This document shows, piece after piece, positions 22,680 to 22,781 of a stretch of 22,781 nucleotides of DNA. This DNA comes from CAYOVG01 sp964407285 (lineage in GTDB: Bacteria; Desulfobacterota; Syntrophobacteria; Syntrophobacterales; Syntrophobacteraceae): positions 1 to 22,781 of the forward strand of contig CAYOVG010000069.1 of assembly GCA_964407285.1 (NCBI GenBank), read 5' to 3'. A program made the translations under genes and the position numbers. Each line of letters begins with the position of its first letter. Position 1 is the first letter of the stretch. The notes beneath the pieces were generated by a model. It was given only the letters and a program-made list of their open reading frames with translations. It was not told the origin of the DNA and ran no database searches.

Positions 22680-22781
22680 ATGCCGGAGGTGAAAGTCAAG
22701 AAGGAATGCTTGATCGATTCCTCCCCTCCACCGGAGAAGACTGTTGCCACCTATCCACCCCCTAAAGGGTTGTATTCGGGG
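22680..22781 (+). CDS. Possible start of an unrecognised gene, 3' partial
   Basis: An ATG at 22680 opens a frame that stays open to the window edge (34 codons, beginning MPEVKVKKEC and continuing with Pro-rich sequence). Third-position GC is moderately high, as expected for coding DNA here. It would be divergent from trmI. No good ribosome binding site is visible and the fragment is too short to identify, so this may be chance. The minus strand is also open over part of this stretch. Confidence 0.2.
   Translation, partial: MPEVKVKKECLIDSSPPPEKTVATYPPPKGLYSG

Noticed and set aside
22640..22781. Possible riboswitch upstream of trmI
   Set aside because: I looked for cobalamin, SAM and TPP core motifs and found none; the sequence is also compatible with the start of a divergent gene.

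Overview
The window is about 22.8 kb of gene-dense chromosomal DNA with a fairly high GC content. I see no rRNA, tRNA, CRISPR array, insertion sequence or phage gene. Gene content and order (rlmE-yebC-ruvCAB; pilMNO-pilQ followed closely by aroB; an ErcA-like protein between NarL-family kinases) suggest a Gram-negative, probably anaerobic bacterium of the former Deltaproteobacteria (Desulfobacterota, Syntrophobacter-like). The taxonomic call is an inference from memory of protein families; no search was run.

Layout. (1) 1-3169, plus strand: a 5'-truncated PAS/HisKA_3 sensor kinase, an iron-alcohol-dehydrogenase-like protein of the ErcA type, and a second soluble HisKA_3 kinase overlapping it. 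This looks like a signalling cassette. (2) 3166-4747, plus: a C-terminal remnant of a P1B-type metal ATPase and a PAP2 lipid phosphatase. (3) 9114-4766, minus: an apparent operon rlmE - yebC - ruvC - ruvA - ruvB - YkgJ-like cysteine-cluster gene (rRNA methylation, translation/regulation, Holliday-junction processing). (4) 9385-12391, plus: a beta-CASP metallo-beta-lactamase RNA hydrolase and a DUF1343/NamZ-like protein. (5) 14746-12583, minus: lepB followed 22 bases later by a gene whose single product joins an NH3-type NAD+ synthetase to a GAF domain and a C-terminal ANTAR RNA-binding domain. (6) 15003-21599, plus: pilM, pilN, pilO, pilQ, an L,D-transpeptidase lipoprotein and aroB. No pilP is found in the 259-base gap where it would be expected. 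(7) 22533-21730, minus: tRNA m1A58 methyltransferase trmI, convergent with aroB. A 43-base, almost perfect palindrome lies between the two. The last 100 bases may hold the start of a divergent gene.

The most unusual item is the NadE-GAF-ANTAR fusion, which would place a cofactor-synthesis domain, a small-molecule sensor and an antiterminator on one chain. Next in interest are the ErcA/two-kinase cassette, in which one kinase lacks the phosphatase-motif glutamine that the other keeps; the pilP-less pilus operon; the 43-base palindrome; and the decayed metal ATPase. Several dispersed-repeat-like hairpins sit in the intergenic gaps.
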